Shown here piece after piece: positions 1 to 8,537 of a DNA stretch of 64,000 bases. The position numbers and the translations under genes were made by a program. Numbering within the stretch: the first letter of the stretch is position 1; each line of letters begins with the position of its first letter. Below the pieces are notes generated by a model that saw only the letters and a list, made by a program, of their open reading frames with translations, searched no databases and was not told the origin of the DNA. This stretch comes from Streptomyces abikoensis (lineage in GTDB: Bacteria > Actinomycetota > Actinomycetes > Streptomycetales > Streptomycetaceae), in NCBI RefSeq assembly GCF_014648775.1, contig NZ_BMRT01000013.1, positions 1-64,000 of the forward strand, in the 5' to 3' direction.

Positions 1-214
1 CCGTCGAACTCGCCGTAGCAGCTTGACGAGCTAACCGCCTGAGGTGTCTGGGCCGCCATCACCCTCATGACCCGCCGTCTCGCACGGAAAGGCGCCACCC
101 CCAGCTGGCCCAGGAAGCCCCAGCTCTCCTCCTGACCCTGTGATTTCCCAGATGGCAGGGCCCAGATCAGCGAGCGAAAGACCGTGTCATGGCGGACGAT
201 TCGCAAGGCGATCG
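1..214. other. Left edge, no gene assigned
   Basis: Short plus-strand open frames end here, one at about 26 and another near 133. They could be the tail of a gene that begins outside the window, but nothing recognisable is encoded. Confidence 0.3.
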
Positions 215-853
215 TCACCCGAGCGGGACGCGTGCTGGAGTCAAGGGCCCAGCGTCCAGATGAGCGGCGATGCGCGTGATCGTCCCGATGTTGTCCTCGA
301 ATAGATGCGCCTGCATGCCCGCCGCTTGGGCGGCCTCAACGTTGGCTGCGACATCGTCCACGAAGAGACAGCTCTCCGGCCCCACCTCCAAGCTGGCACA
401 AGCAGCTTCGAAGGCACGCAGGTCAGGCTTCTCAATGCCGATCTCGTGCGAGTAGACAATCTGCTCAACCAGTTCGTCGAAGTGGTACAGCGCCGTCTCC
501 CGCTCCCGAGCCCCGACGAAGCTGTTGCTCAGGATGCCCAGCCTGCATCGTCCCTGCAGCCCCCGTACATAGGCGATGAGTTCCTCGTTCGGCGTTCCCA
601 GATACTCCGCCCAAAGGTCAGCCATGAAGGCTTCGACCTGGTGAACGTCGAGACCCAAGCGTGATGCCACTTCCCAGTGCACGTCTCGTTCGCTGATGCT
701 TCCGACGCTTCCCGCACGCCACACGTCGCGCATCCGCTCATGCACGGTGCCCAGCGGCAGCTCCAGCCACTCTTCCCACCGTTGCACCCATCCGGTTTCC
801 GGCGTGATCTCCAGCACGCCGCCGATGTCGAGAAAAACGCAGGTCGTGGTCAC
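215..853 (-). CDS. HAD-superfamily hydrolase (haloacid dehalogenase-like)
   Basis: A cytosolic hydrolase of the HAD-IA type, about 212 residues. The nucleophile motif is FLDIGG near the N-terminus, motif II is the ILSNS stretch in the middle, a conserved Lys sits in GIEKPD, and motif IV is the acidic FVDDVAANV, so all four catalytic motifs are present. The GTG at 853 is preferred over the ATG at 892 because a strong AGGGGGAG ribosome site lies just upstream and the first catalytic motif then falls at the expected distance. The substrate cannot be read from sequence; small phosphate esters are usual for the family. It stands alone next to the distal end of the first CRISPR array. Confidence 0.85.
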   Translation of the reverse strand: MTTTCVFLDIGGVLEITPETGWVQRWEEWLELPLGTVHERMRDVWRAGSVGSISERDVHWEVASRLGLDVHQVEAFMADLWAEYLGTPNEELIAYVRGLQGRCRLGILSNSFVGARERETALYHFDELVEQIVYSHEIGIEKPDLRAFEAACASLEVGPESCLFVDDVAANVEAAQAAGMQAHLFEDNIGTITRIAAHLDAGPLTPARVPLG

Positions 854-1077
854 CCGAACTCCCCCTTCGTCCCGCCTGGTCAGCGAGCACACTCCTGTGA
901 TCTACGAAGACACTGTCGTCCTTCCCTTGGGGGCAAGGTCAAGCAATCTTGGAACCCTGTGACAGCCCTGTCGCGAGCCGCTGACACGACCCGGCCGCAT
1001 CAGCAGGTGCCGTCAAAACTCGTGACACGAGGCGAAGCAGCACCGGGGATCAGAAACACGCACTGAATCCCCGCCCG

Positions 1078-2216
1078 GCACCATCCCCGCACGCGCGGGG
1101 AGCAGACCTTAGGAGCGTCGACCACGCCCAGGGCAAGGGGGCCATCTCCGCGTGCGCACGAAGCAGATAGGCACCGCCAGGATGTCGGCGAGGAAGTCGG
1201 GCTCATCCCCGCGAGCGCGCGGAGCGGGTTGGCACCGGCCGGGCGCATCTGCCGGACCTGCGACCATCCCCGCGCGTGCGGGGAGCAGTTGCCGCACATG
1301 GCCGCGGCGGTGCCGTCGGGGGGGCATCCCCGCGTGCGCGGGGAGCAGGGGGCCAGCGTGTTGCTAAGTCGCCGAGGGCTGGGATCATCCCCGCGCGTGC
1401 GGGGAACAGTGCGGCCCGGTGGACAGCAGCATCGGTCCTGCGGGTCCATCCCCGCGTGCGCGGGGAACAGGGATCCGCCCTATCCCCCTGCCCGAAGACC
1501 CTGGGACCATCCCCGCCTGCGCGGGGAACAGGACGGCAGCCCTCACAGCTACGTGGAGGCATGGGGACCATCCCTGCCTGCGCGGGGAGCAGCTCGTCTC
1601 GGTCGCCGCTCCGGCGCTGAGGGCGGGGTCATCCCCGCACGCGCGAGGAGCAGCTGAGGAGCAGCTCAGGAGTTCCGGCAGGGCCAGGCCGACGGAGAGG
1701 CCATCCCCGCGGACACGGGGAGCAGCGTGCCACCGGACTCGGGCACACTGGCCCAGGCGGGGTCATCCCCGCGTGCGCGGGGAGCAGAGCCGGGCTCGCG
1801 TCGGCGCCGTCCTCGGGCGGGGGTCATCCCCGCGTGCGCGGGGAGCAGTCCGGGGCCCGTGTCCCCACGGCCCTCCCCGAGGGGTCATCCCCGCGTGCGC
1901 GGCAAGCAGAGAAGACCCGAAGTGCAGCCGCCTGCATGCCTGGGGCCATCCCCGCACGCGCGGGGAACAGCACACCCTCGCCGCGGTGGAAGCCGGCCTC
2001 GCGGGTTCATCCTCTCGTGCGCGGGGAGCAGGCTGCAGCGTTCTGGGGACACCTGCCGGGTCCGGGGTCCATCCCCGCGTGCACGGGGAGCAGGTCGTTC
2101 CAGCGACCATCGGGGGGCGGGCGGTGGGTCCATCCCCGCGTGCGCGGGGAGCAGGTCTTGGCCGTAGGCGGCCAGGGCGCCGCCGGAGGGACCATCCCCG
2201 CACGCGCGGGGAGCAG
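1078..2216 (-). CRISPR. CRISPR array A, type I-E, about 19 repeats
   Basis: About nineteen 28-29 nt repeats of the form CATCCCCGCGTGCGCGGGGA plus GCAG recur every ~61 bp from 1078 to 2216, separated by unrelated 32-33 nt spacers. On the minus strand the unit reads CTGCTCCCCGCGCACGCGGG then GATGGTCCC, which resembles the E. coli I-E repeat, so transcription is inferred leftward with the leader at 2217. Repeats near 1141, 1202 and 1629 are mutated, as expected for the old end. The interval around 1650-1700 is irregular. The loop bases vary from repeat to repeat while the CCCC/GGGG stem is kept. Confidence 0.97.
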
Positions 2217-2427
2217 ACTCCGTGACCTGCACCTTTACAGTCAGGCGGAGCTGTTTTTGAGCACTTGCACCGACTCAGGCAAACAGAACATGCCCACCCC
2301 TGCTCGTTACGAAGAGCTGACGGACGGCAGCACGACAGGCTCAGCATCGCAGACAAGCCGTTTGCCGACTGATGCCTGGGGGCCAGCAGCCAACGCCTGC
2401 GCCACCCACCCCGACCGCCGGTTCAAG
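2217..2427 (-). promoter_or_regulatory. CRISPR leader A
   Basis: The bases directly after the last repeat of array A are near-identical to those next to arrays B, C, D and E: a conserved CGTGACCTGCACCTTTACAG block, a TTTTTGAGCAC block and a CCGACTC block, then a weaker CAGCATCGCAGAC block about 130 bp out. About 210 bp from the array lies a single decayed repeat (2427-2452). The position and the conservation mark it as the leader containing the array promoter and acquisition site. No promoter boxes were identified with confidence. Confidence 0.85.
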
Positions 2428-2500
2428 GCCATCCCCGCGTTCAGGAGCGGCACGCCCGGCCACAAGGGCGTGCCCTGGGCAATGAAGCCGATCGGACCGG

Positions 2501-3676
2501 TCAGCTCCGGGGAGCGTAGGGGTCCGCGTACGGTTCAACGGCCTGCCGGACCTGCTCCTGGGCGGGGGCCATGCGGGGGCCGGGGGCGTAGTAGCGGGAG
2601 CGGGCCTGGCCCTGGGCTTCGAGCCAGCCGAGGCGGACCAGTTCGCGGATGTCGCGGATGGCCTGCTGCTCGGACAGGCCGGCGTCGGCCTGATAGACGG
2701 TCCGGCGCACCTTCGATCCCCAGAAGGCCGGCAGCAGCGCGTAGACCACGCGCTCGTCCAGGCCGTCGTGCCCGGCCGCCTCGCCGAGGTGGATCCAGGC
2801 GCGGGAGAGCAGGTCGGTGCGGCGCTGTGCCTGCTGGGCCTGGCGGTGGTGGGCTTCCAGGCAGAAGCGGATCCACGGGTGGGTGTCGCGCTCAGGGGTC
2901 CAGGTGGGGCCGCCGACCTGTTGCAGGACGCGGTAGTAGGCGTAGGTGTTCTGGGCGCGGCCGAGCCATTCCTCGATGGAGGAGAACTCCGGCGGCAGCA
3001 GGCTCTCGGATTCCCGGGCGAAGACGAGGGTGGACAGGGCGCGGGACATGCGGCCGTTGCCGTCCTTCCACGGGTGGATGTTCACCAGGTTCAGGTGGGC
3101 CATGGAGGCCCGTACATGGACCGGGGCGTCGAGGTCACCGGTGTTGAGCCAGTCGATCAGCTCCCCCGTCAAGGCGGGCACGTCACCGGAGTCCGGGGCG
3201 GTGTAGGCCGGGACGAGGGGGTCGTCGGGGCTGGTGACGAAGACCGGGCCGTCGCGCCAGCGGCCCGGGCGTTTGTCGAGGTGGTGGCCCTGCAGCATGA
3301 AGTGCAGACCGTTGAGCAGGCCGGCGTCGTAGCGGAAGCCGTCGCCGGCGTCGGCGAGGGCCTGGATGTAGGTCATCGCCCGCTGGTAGCCCTCCAGCTC
3401 CACCCGGGTCCGCTCCGCCGTCTCCAGCGGCTCCTCCCCCGCCATCAGGGCCTCGACATCATCGACGGTGGCGGCATAGCCCTCGATGGTGTTCGAACCG
3501 GCGATCGCGCGAGCCGTGAGGTTACGCCGCAACTGCCCGGACCAGCGAGGCTGCGCCCGCAACTGATGCCGCAGCCGCATCCGCATCCGCTCGATCTCCT
3601 CGAGCACACGGTGATCATCGGCGTCCAGCGCCGGAGTCTCGTACAACACACCCCCATGCCACCATGACAGGATCAT
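2501..3676 (-). CDS. Fic-domain protein with C-terminal winged-helix region
   Basis: A 391-residue Fic family protein. The catalytic motif is HPWKDGNGRMSR (about residues 201-212), with the essential His, Asp and Arg; Trp replaces the usual Phe. An upstream SNTIEG motif (61-66) matches the inhibitory helix of self-inhibited class II Fic enzymes, which typically transfer AMP to a Ser/Thr/Tyr of a protein target. The C-terminal ~100 residues look like a winged helix (KVRRTVYQADAGLSEQQAIR...), as in many stand-alone Fic proteins that bind DNA. The start at 3676 is chosen because a perfect palindrome sits on it and an AAAGG lies upstream. It lies between the leader of array A and the old end of array B. 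The target is unknown. Confidence 0.9.
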   Translation of the reverse strand: MILSWWHGGVLYETPALDADDHRVLEEIERMRMRLRHQLRAQPRWSGQLRRNLTARAIAGSNTIEGYAATVDDVEALMAGEEPLETAERTRVELEGYQRAMTYIQALADAGDGFRYDAGLLNGLHFMLQGHHLDKRPGRWRDGPVFVTSPDDPLVPAYTAPDSGDVPALTGELIDWLNTGDLDAPVHVRASMAHLNLVNIHPWKDGNGRMSRALSTLVFARESESLLPPEFSSIEEWLGRAQNTYAYYRVLQQVGGPTWTPERDTHPWIRFCLEAHHRQAQQAQRRTDLLSRAWIHLGEAAGHDGLDERVVYALLPAFWGSKVRRTVYQADAGLSEQQAIRDIRELVRLGWLEAQGQARSRYYAPGPRMAPAQEQVRQAVEPYADPYAPRS

Positions 3677-3683
3677 CCTGTCA
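3665..3683. promoter_or_regulatory. Perfect 19-bp palindrome over the Fic start codon
   Basis: TGACAGGATCATCCTGTCA is symmetrical around its centre and covers the ATG of the Fic gene (3674-3676). A site in this position would block initiation if bound. The Fic protein has its own winged-helix region, so autoregulation is a reasonable inference, not shown. Confidence 0.55.
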
Positions 3684-3784
3684 ACCTTTCGGGCCCCGAC
3701 CCACCCAAACAACCCACCACGCCCCCTCCCCACCCGGACCGAAGCCCTCCACGAAGCAGAAACCAACCCGCGACCGAACCCGGC

Positions 3785-5256
3785 CCCAGGCCCATCCCCC
3801 CAGGACACGGGAAGCAAAGACCCCGGACCTCGACGCAGCCAGTGACGGCGGGATCACACCCACGCACACGACTGCGGGGAGCAGCGACCGGCAGACCAGT
3901 CAACCAGGCACGCGCGCGGGGAGCAGGAGATCTACGAGCCGGAGCCGTAGGTGATCCGGGGTCCATCCCCGCGTGCGCGGGGCACAGCCTCGCCACGTCG
4001 GCTGGGTCATCCCCGCACACACGGAGAGCAGATGCCGTCGGCGTGCACGGTGCGCGGTGCGGAAGTGCGGGGGGGGGTCATCCCCGCATGCACGGGGAGC
4101 AGGATGAAGGTCTTCTTCGTGATGGACCGGTTGAAGGGTTCATCCCCGCGTGCGCGGGGAGCAGCGCCGCTCGAACCGCTCGTCGCGAGGGTCCTTCGGT
4201 CCATCCCCGCACGTGCGGGGAGCAGCACCGCGCATGTCTGTCTCCCCTCGCGTTGCTGGGTCCATCCCCGCGCGTGCGGGGAGCAGTCCGTGCCGATGTA
4301 CTGAGCAATCGAGCCGTCGGGACCATCCCCGCACGCGCGGGGAACAGATCACCGCCACCGCCCGGACGGTGCCGAGCACGGGTCCATCCCCGCACACACG
4401 GGGAGCAGATGCTGATGAGGCTGCCGGTGGCCGCGTCGTAGGGTCCATCCCCGCGTGCGCGGAGAGCAGCACGACCGGTCCGCGCGGTTCACGTGGAACG
4501 GGGGTCCATCCCCGCGTGCGCGGGGAGCAGATCCGTAGCCGGTGGTCGGCCGGGACGGGTTCATCCCCGCGTACGCGGGGAGCAGCGGTGCGGCCGCCGC
4601 TGCTGGCCGCGCTGACGGGGTTCATCCCCACGTGCACGGGGAGCAGAACGCACCGCCCACGCGACGAGACCGTCAGGAGGGTTCATCCCCGCGTGCGCGG
4701 GGAACAGCAGGCCCGGCCGGACATGAGCTTGCGCCAGCCGGGACCATCCCCGCGAGCGCGGAGAGCAGACGCCGGACTGCAGCTGGGAGTCGCCGGGCCC
4801 GGGACCATCCCCGCGTGCGCGGGGAGCAGGCGGCGTCGATGACCTTCGCGCGGGCTTTGGCGGGACCATCCCCGCCCGCGCGGGGAGCAGCGCAATCGCG
4901 CCGGCGTGACACCGGCCGCACCGGGACCATCCCCGCGTGCGCGGGGAGCAGAGCTCGTCCATCATGTCGTCGAGCCACTCGTTGGGACCATCCCGCGCGT
5001 GCGGGGAGCAGGTACCAGTGGCGGAGCTGCTCGGCGTTGCCGCGGGGACCATCCCCGCGTGCGCGGGGAACAGCAGCCCCGCCTACTGCGACACCATATG
5101 CCGCCGGGTTCATCCCCGCGTGCGCGGGGAACAGCACAAAGTGGCCGCCACGGCCACACCCGGGCCGGGTTCATCCCCGCGTGCGCGGGGAACAGGGCAC
5201 CTGCTCAAGGTGCTGCGTCGGCGCGTAGGGTTCATCCCCGCGTGCGCGGGGAACAG
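3785..5256 (-). CRISPR. CRISPR array B, type I-E, about 22 repeats plus 3 decayed
   Basis: Repeats are regular from about 3960 to 5256 (22 units). Before them, at about 3785, 3850 and 3905, are three decayed units that keep only the GGGAGCAG half or the CATCCCC half. Spacing is ~61 bp apart from one short unit (3963 to 4007). The six repeats nearest the leader are nearly identical (CGCGTGCGCG loop); loop variants accumulate away from it. One spacer (4348-4380) recurs in array C. Confidence 0.97.
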
Positions 5257-5390
5257 ACTCCGCGACCTGCACCTTTACGACCAGGCGAAGCTATTTCTGA
5301 GCACTTTCACCGACTCCGACATACAGAACATTTAAACCTCTGCTTGTTCACTGAAGAGCTGGCAGGTGGCGGCATGGCTCAACCAGCATC
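5257..5390 (-). promoter_or_regulatory. CRISPR leader B
   Basis: This is the second copy of the shared leader: CGCGACCTGCACCTTTACGA, then CTGAGCACTTTCACCGACTC, then an AT-rich CATACAGAACATTTAAA and the CAGCATCGCAGAC block. It lies immediately after the leader-end repeat of array B. Unlike leaders A, C, D and E, no decayed repeat was found about 210 bp beyond it. Confidence 0.85.
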
Positions 5391-5778
5391 GCAGACCCGA
5401 CCACTTGCAGACCGATGCCCGTCACGAAGCCGCCGGGACGCCGAGAGGACGGCTCCCCCGCGACGCAGGAAGCGCCCTGGCCGGCAGACCCGCCGACATC
5501 GCGTCCGAGGACTTCCCCCTGCCGACCGGGTCACGCCCCCGAGCCAGCGCTACGACTGCCGCCGCCGGGCGCGCGTGGAGCTGGCGGCAGCGGTGAACGG
5601 CAGTACGCGTCTGGCCGGGCAGCACGGTAGCGGACACCGGCAGACGAGACCGGGGGACCGGGCACATGTTGCCCAAAACGAGGCCTAAAAGGCCTGTCCG
5701 AGGAGTCCGCGTGATCGCTAGAAGTTGCCGCCCCAGACCACTGATCGTCCGCGAGGGCGCACCGCGCATACTGAGGCA
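5391..5778. other. Intergenic stretch between leader B and the zinc-ribbon gene
   Basis: No credible gene is seen. The plus-strand frames across it are continuations of the array reading frames and have no start of their own. Confidence 0.4.
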
Positions 5779-6294
5779 ATGTCCACGTCCTCTCCTGCCC
5801 CTGCCCGGTTCCGGGACCCCGGATACTGGAAGCACCACTTCGCCGTCTCCAACGGACTGCTCGTGCGCTGCCCCAGGTGCGAGCGGCAGGCGGAGGTAGT
5901 CACGGCCGCCCGTGATGCCCGGGACACGTCATCGAGCATGGATGTGCTGCGGCGGCTCGTGTGCCGTCACTGTGGACTGTCGCGGCAACGGAAGAAGGAC
6001 GATCCGATCGCATTCTTCTGGGGCGGCGCCCAGGACATGCTCGACCCCTACTTCCACGAGCCGCTCTGGCTCCAGACGAACACGCGGCACGGCCAGCTGT
6101 GGGCGTACACCCCCGGACACCTCGGCCTGTTGCGACAGTACGTACAGGCGACACTGCGCGAACACGACCCCTGGCACGAGCCCTGGCGCAAGATGGGTCT
6201 CTTCGGCCGCCTCCCCGCGTGGATCAAGCAGGCGAAGAACCGCGACGAGGTACTGCGCGGGCTGGACCGCATGCGGGCCTCGCTCGCGGCGTGA
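5779..6294 (+). CDS. Zinc-ribbon protein, uncharacterised
   Basis: A 171-residue protein with two Cys pairs, CPRC (about residue 31) and CRHC (about 63), spaced as in a TFIIB-like zinc ribbon. The rest is rich in Trp and aromatic residues (FWGGAQDMLDPYFHEPLW). Proteins of this shape are common in Streptomyces and have no assigned role as far as I know. The ATG at 5779 lies after a likely untranslated stretch; the in-frame ATG at 5725 is less plausible. It ends only ~10 bp before the decayed end of array C. Confidence 0.75.
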   Translation: MSTSSPAPARFRDPGYWKHHFAVSNGLLVRCPRCERQAEVVTAARDARDTSSSMDVLRRLVCRHCGLSRQRKKDDPIAFFWGGAQDMLDPYFHEPLWLQTNTRHGQLWAYTPGHLGLLRQYVQATLREHDPWHEPWRKMGLFGRLPAWIKQAKNRDEVLRGLDRMRASLAA

Positions 6295-6301
6295 TACGAG
6301 C

Positions 6302-6862
6302 CCACCCCCGCACGTGCGGGGAGCAGCCCGTGAGGGCTTCGGATATCTGCCGGGGGCGGGTTCATCCCCGCATGCGCGGGAAGCAGTGCCTGGGACCTTA
6401 CCGGCAGATGCATCGGCGTCATCCCCACGTACGCGGAGCGGGCAACGACCGCATGTTGCCGAACCTGGGTTCACCCCCGCGTACGCGGAGAGCAGTACGG
6501 CTGGCCAGCGGTGCCGGTGACGTCGGAGGGGCCATCCCCACACGCGCGGGGAGCAGTGCGCGGCGCGGATCTTGCGGCAGGTCTGGCAGGGACCATCCCC
6601 GCGTGCGCGGGGAGCAGCCCGGCCCTGGTGGTGCACGGGACGAAGGACACGGGTCCATCCCCGCGTGCGCGGGGAGCAGGGCTTTCTGTCGGTAGCCGTG
6701 CAGGCCGGCACGGGGCCATCCCCGCACGCGCGGGGAGCAGATCACCGCCACCGGCCGGACGGTGCCGAACACGGGGCCATCCCGGCACACACGGGGAGCA
6801 GTTGGCCTGTGTGGCGGTGCCGAGTGCCACGGTGGGTCCATCCCCGCACACACGGGGAGCAG
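6302..6862 (-). CRISPR. CRISPR array C, type I-E, about 10 repeats
   Basis: About ten repeats at ~58-61 bp spacing. The four at the left (6302, 6361, 6419, 6470) are mutated, for example CATCCCCACGTACGCGGAGC; those nearer the leader are closer to consensus but carry ACAC loops. The spacer at 6741-6773 is a two-mismatch copy of one in array B, and the flanking repeats carry the same loop variants in both arrays. Confidence 0.96.
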
Positions 6863-7160
6863 GCTGCGTGACCTGCATCTTTACAGCCGAGCGAGGCTGT
6901 TCTTGAGCACTTTCACCGACTCGGACATACAGAGTATTTCCAACATCGCTTGTCAAGGAGGGCTGACGGACGTCAGCACGGCAGCCCAGCATCGCAGACC
7001 CGTCCACATGCCGACTGGTCTCCGGGAGACAACAGCCGGCACCTACGACAGCAAGCCCGCCCACCAGTTTCAGGCTATCCCCGCGTGTGCAGGGAACAGG
7101 TGCCGTAGAAGACGGTGACGTCCCCGTGCGCGGGGCCATCCCCGCGCACTGCGAATCAGG
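6863..7160 (-). promoter_or_regulatory. CRISPR leader C and adjoining decayed repeats
   Basis: The shared leader (CGTGACCTGCATCTTTACAG, TTCTTGAGCACTTTCACCGA) runs from 6863. About 211 bp out is a decayed repeat at 7074-7100 (CTATCCCCGCGTGTGCAGGG), followed by two more damaged half-repeats near 7120 and 7135. These look like the remains of an older array on the far side of the leader. Confidence 0.8.
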
Positions 7161-7175
7161 CAGACAGTGAAAGGT

Positions 7176-7790
7176 TCATCCTGCGGATTCATTGGATGGA
7201 CGTCGGGGGAGTGGGACGCGTCGCAGCGCTTTGAGCTGGGCCATTGTCGCTGAGCCACTGCGATGAGCCCGCCTGACATTCCGTTCCGCCGTGAGCGCAG
7301 GGAGGCTACGGCGAAGCACGCGTTCCCGCCGGCCGTTGACGAGCGCGACTTGGACATCAACGTGCCCCAAGCGGATCAACCGAGCCACGGTCTGGGGGTG
7401 GAGGAGGTCCATCAGCCGTAAAACCTTCTCGGGTGAGCTGTCGTTGCAGATGTGCGAAACGGTATTGACCTTGTCCTTGAATGCTTTGTGCAGAGTCTGC
7501 TTCTGGACCTTGCAGGCGTCGGCGGCCTTCTGCCAGGTTCCCCCGTTGGCGAGCAACTCGGCGATGAGCAACGTCTTCTCCGCATTGACGGCCAGTTCTA
7601 TGGCCCTCAAGCGCTCCAGAGCGTCGAGGAGCTCCGTGGCCCCGCCCGCACGCGGGCGCTCCCCCAGCTCCCGGAGTCGTGTCATGGCCTCCCGCAGCAC
7701 ACGCGTTCCCAGCGGAAGCGGAAGATCGTCACCGTACGAGTCCGGGCAGTCATCAAAATGCGACGGCCCAAGCCATCCTCGTTGTGCCAT
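7176..7790 (-). CDS. Uncharacterised protein with possible helix-turn-helix
   Basis: A 204-residue basic protein not recognised as a named family. The middle (GGTWQKAADACKVQKQTL) resembles a helix-turn-helix, followed by a helical region (EKVLRLMDLLHPQTVARLI). Leu, Arg and Ala dominate. No signal peptide or membrane segment is seen. No strong ribosome site precedes the ATG at 7790, so the start is uncertain. Its 3' end is 16 bp from the decayed repeats beyond leader C. Confidence 0.6.
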   Translation of the reverse strand: MAQRGWLGPSHFDDCPDSYGDDLPLPLGTRVLREAMTRLRELGERPRAGGATELLDALERLRAIELAVNAEKTLLIAELLANGGTWQKAADACKVQKQTLHKAFKDKVNTVSHICNDSSPEKVLRLMDLLHPQTVARLIRLGHVDVQVALVNGRRERVLRRSLPALTAERNVRRAHRSGSATMAQLKALRRVPLPRRPSNESAG

Positions 7791-8042
7791 CTGTCGAAAA
7801 TAGTTGACAGCCTCCGCCCTGTGTTAGACCGGCAATCCAGCCACATGCGTAACGGTTGCGCGTGAGGGCTGTGAGAACTGTGCTGGCATCCACCAGCGGC
7901 TTCGCGAAGAAGCTGCCAAGCCAGTACTGGTACCTATTCGGCCAGAGCCGCGCCGAAGGCTTGTCAAATGGCACCCTGTGCGCTCCGAACGATGGAACTC
8001 CCTGCCATGACGGGATAGTTAGCCTCTGAGAACAGGGAGACT

Positions 8043-8068
8043 GGCCGTCGTCGCAAACGCCGACGGCC
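8043..8068. terminator. GC-rich hairpin, terminator-like
   Basis: GGCCGTCG and CGACGGCC pair around a 10-nt loop. It sits in the 400-bp gap between the uncharacterised gene ending the array C region and the small membrane-protein gene. There is no U-tract, so termination is only suggested. The rest of 7791-8190 shows no gene. Confidence 0.4.
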
Positions 8069-8190
8069 CCCGATGGCGCGGGAGCCGTCTTCACCTTCAT
8101 CTGGTTAAGGAAGGTCTGCTTGGAGCTAAGCATAGGGCGCCCCAGGGGCGTCAGGCAACATGCAATCGCGCAGGCGCTCATCGCGAGGGG

Positions 8191-8370
8191 GTGCTGATGA
8201 CGATCCCAACCAGCATGTGGGTGAGGGTATTCCTGATGGTGCCTGTCACGCTCCTGGTAGCCGTGATCGGCGTCGTGTGGCTGATCGGGACACTGGTCCC
8301 GCCGGCCCGTCAATATGCACTGGAAGTCGGGAAACAGACGACCAGCATGGTGCGGGCCCTCACCCGTTAA
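8191..8370 (+). CDS. Small single-pass membrane protein
   Basis: A 59-residue open frame starting GTG at 8191 (or ATG at 8197) with a GAGGGGG site directly upstream. Residues ~12-36 form one hydrophobic segment (FLMVPVTLLVAVIGVVWLIG), followed by a short basic cytosolic tail. The gene converges on the dehydrogenase/HPr-kinase-like gene. No family is recognised. Similar-sized single-pass proteins accompany the kinase-like gene (11743-11928) and the NACHT protein (24702-24881). Confidence 0.55.
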   Translation: MLMTIPTSMWVRVFLMVPVTLLVAVIGVVWLIGTLVPPARQYALEVGKQTTSMVRALTR

Positions 8371-8537
8371 GTGTCGGCCCGGGACGGCTCTGGCAGCCCC
8401 GGGCCGATGCACCGCAGTTCACCAGACAGCGGCCCTCGTACGCCCGACGACATCACACGGGGATCGCATCCAGGCAGTTGATCTCTTGGATGACGACGAT
8501 GGCGGAAATGCCGTGAGGCATCCCCGCCATCGTTCGT

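Noticed and set aside
1000..5700. Long open frames on both strands translating as repeated PSPRARG or RARGDGP blocks
   Set aside because: They are the CRISPR repeats read as protein; they change frame with the array and have no independent coding signal.
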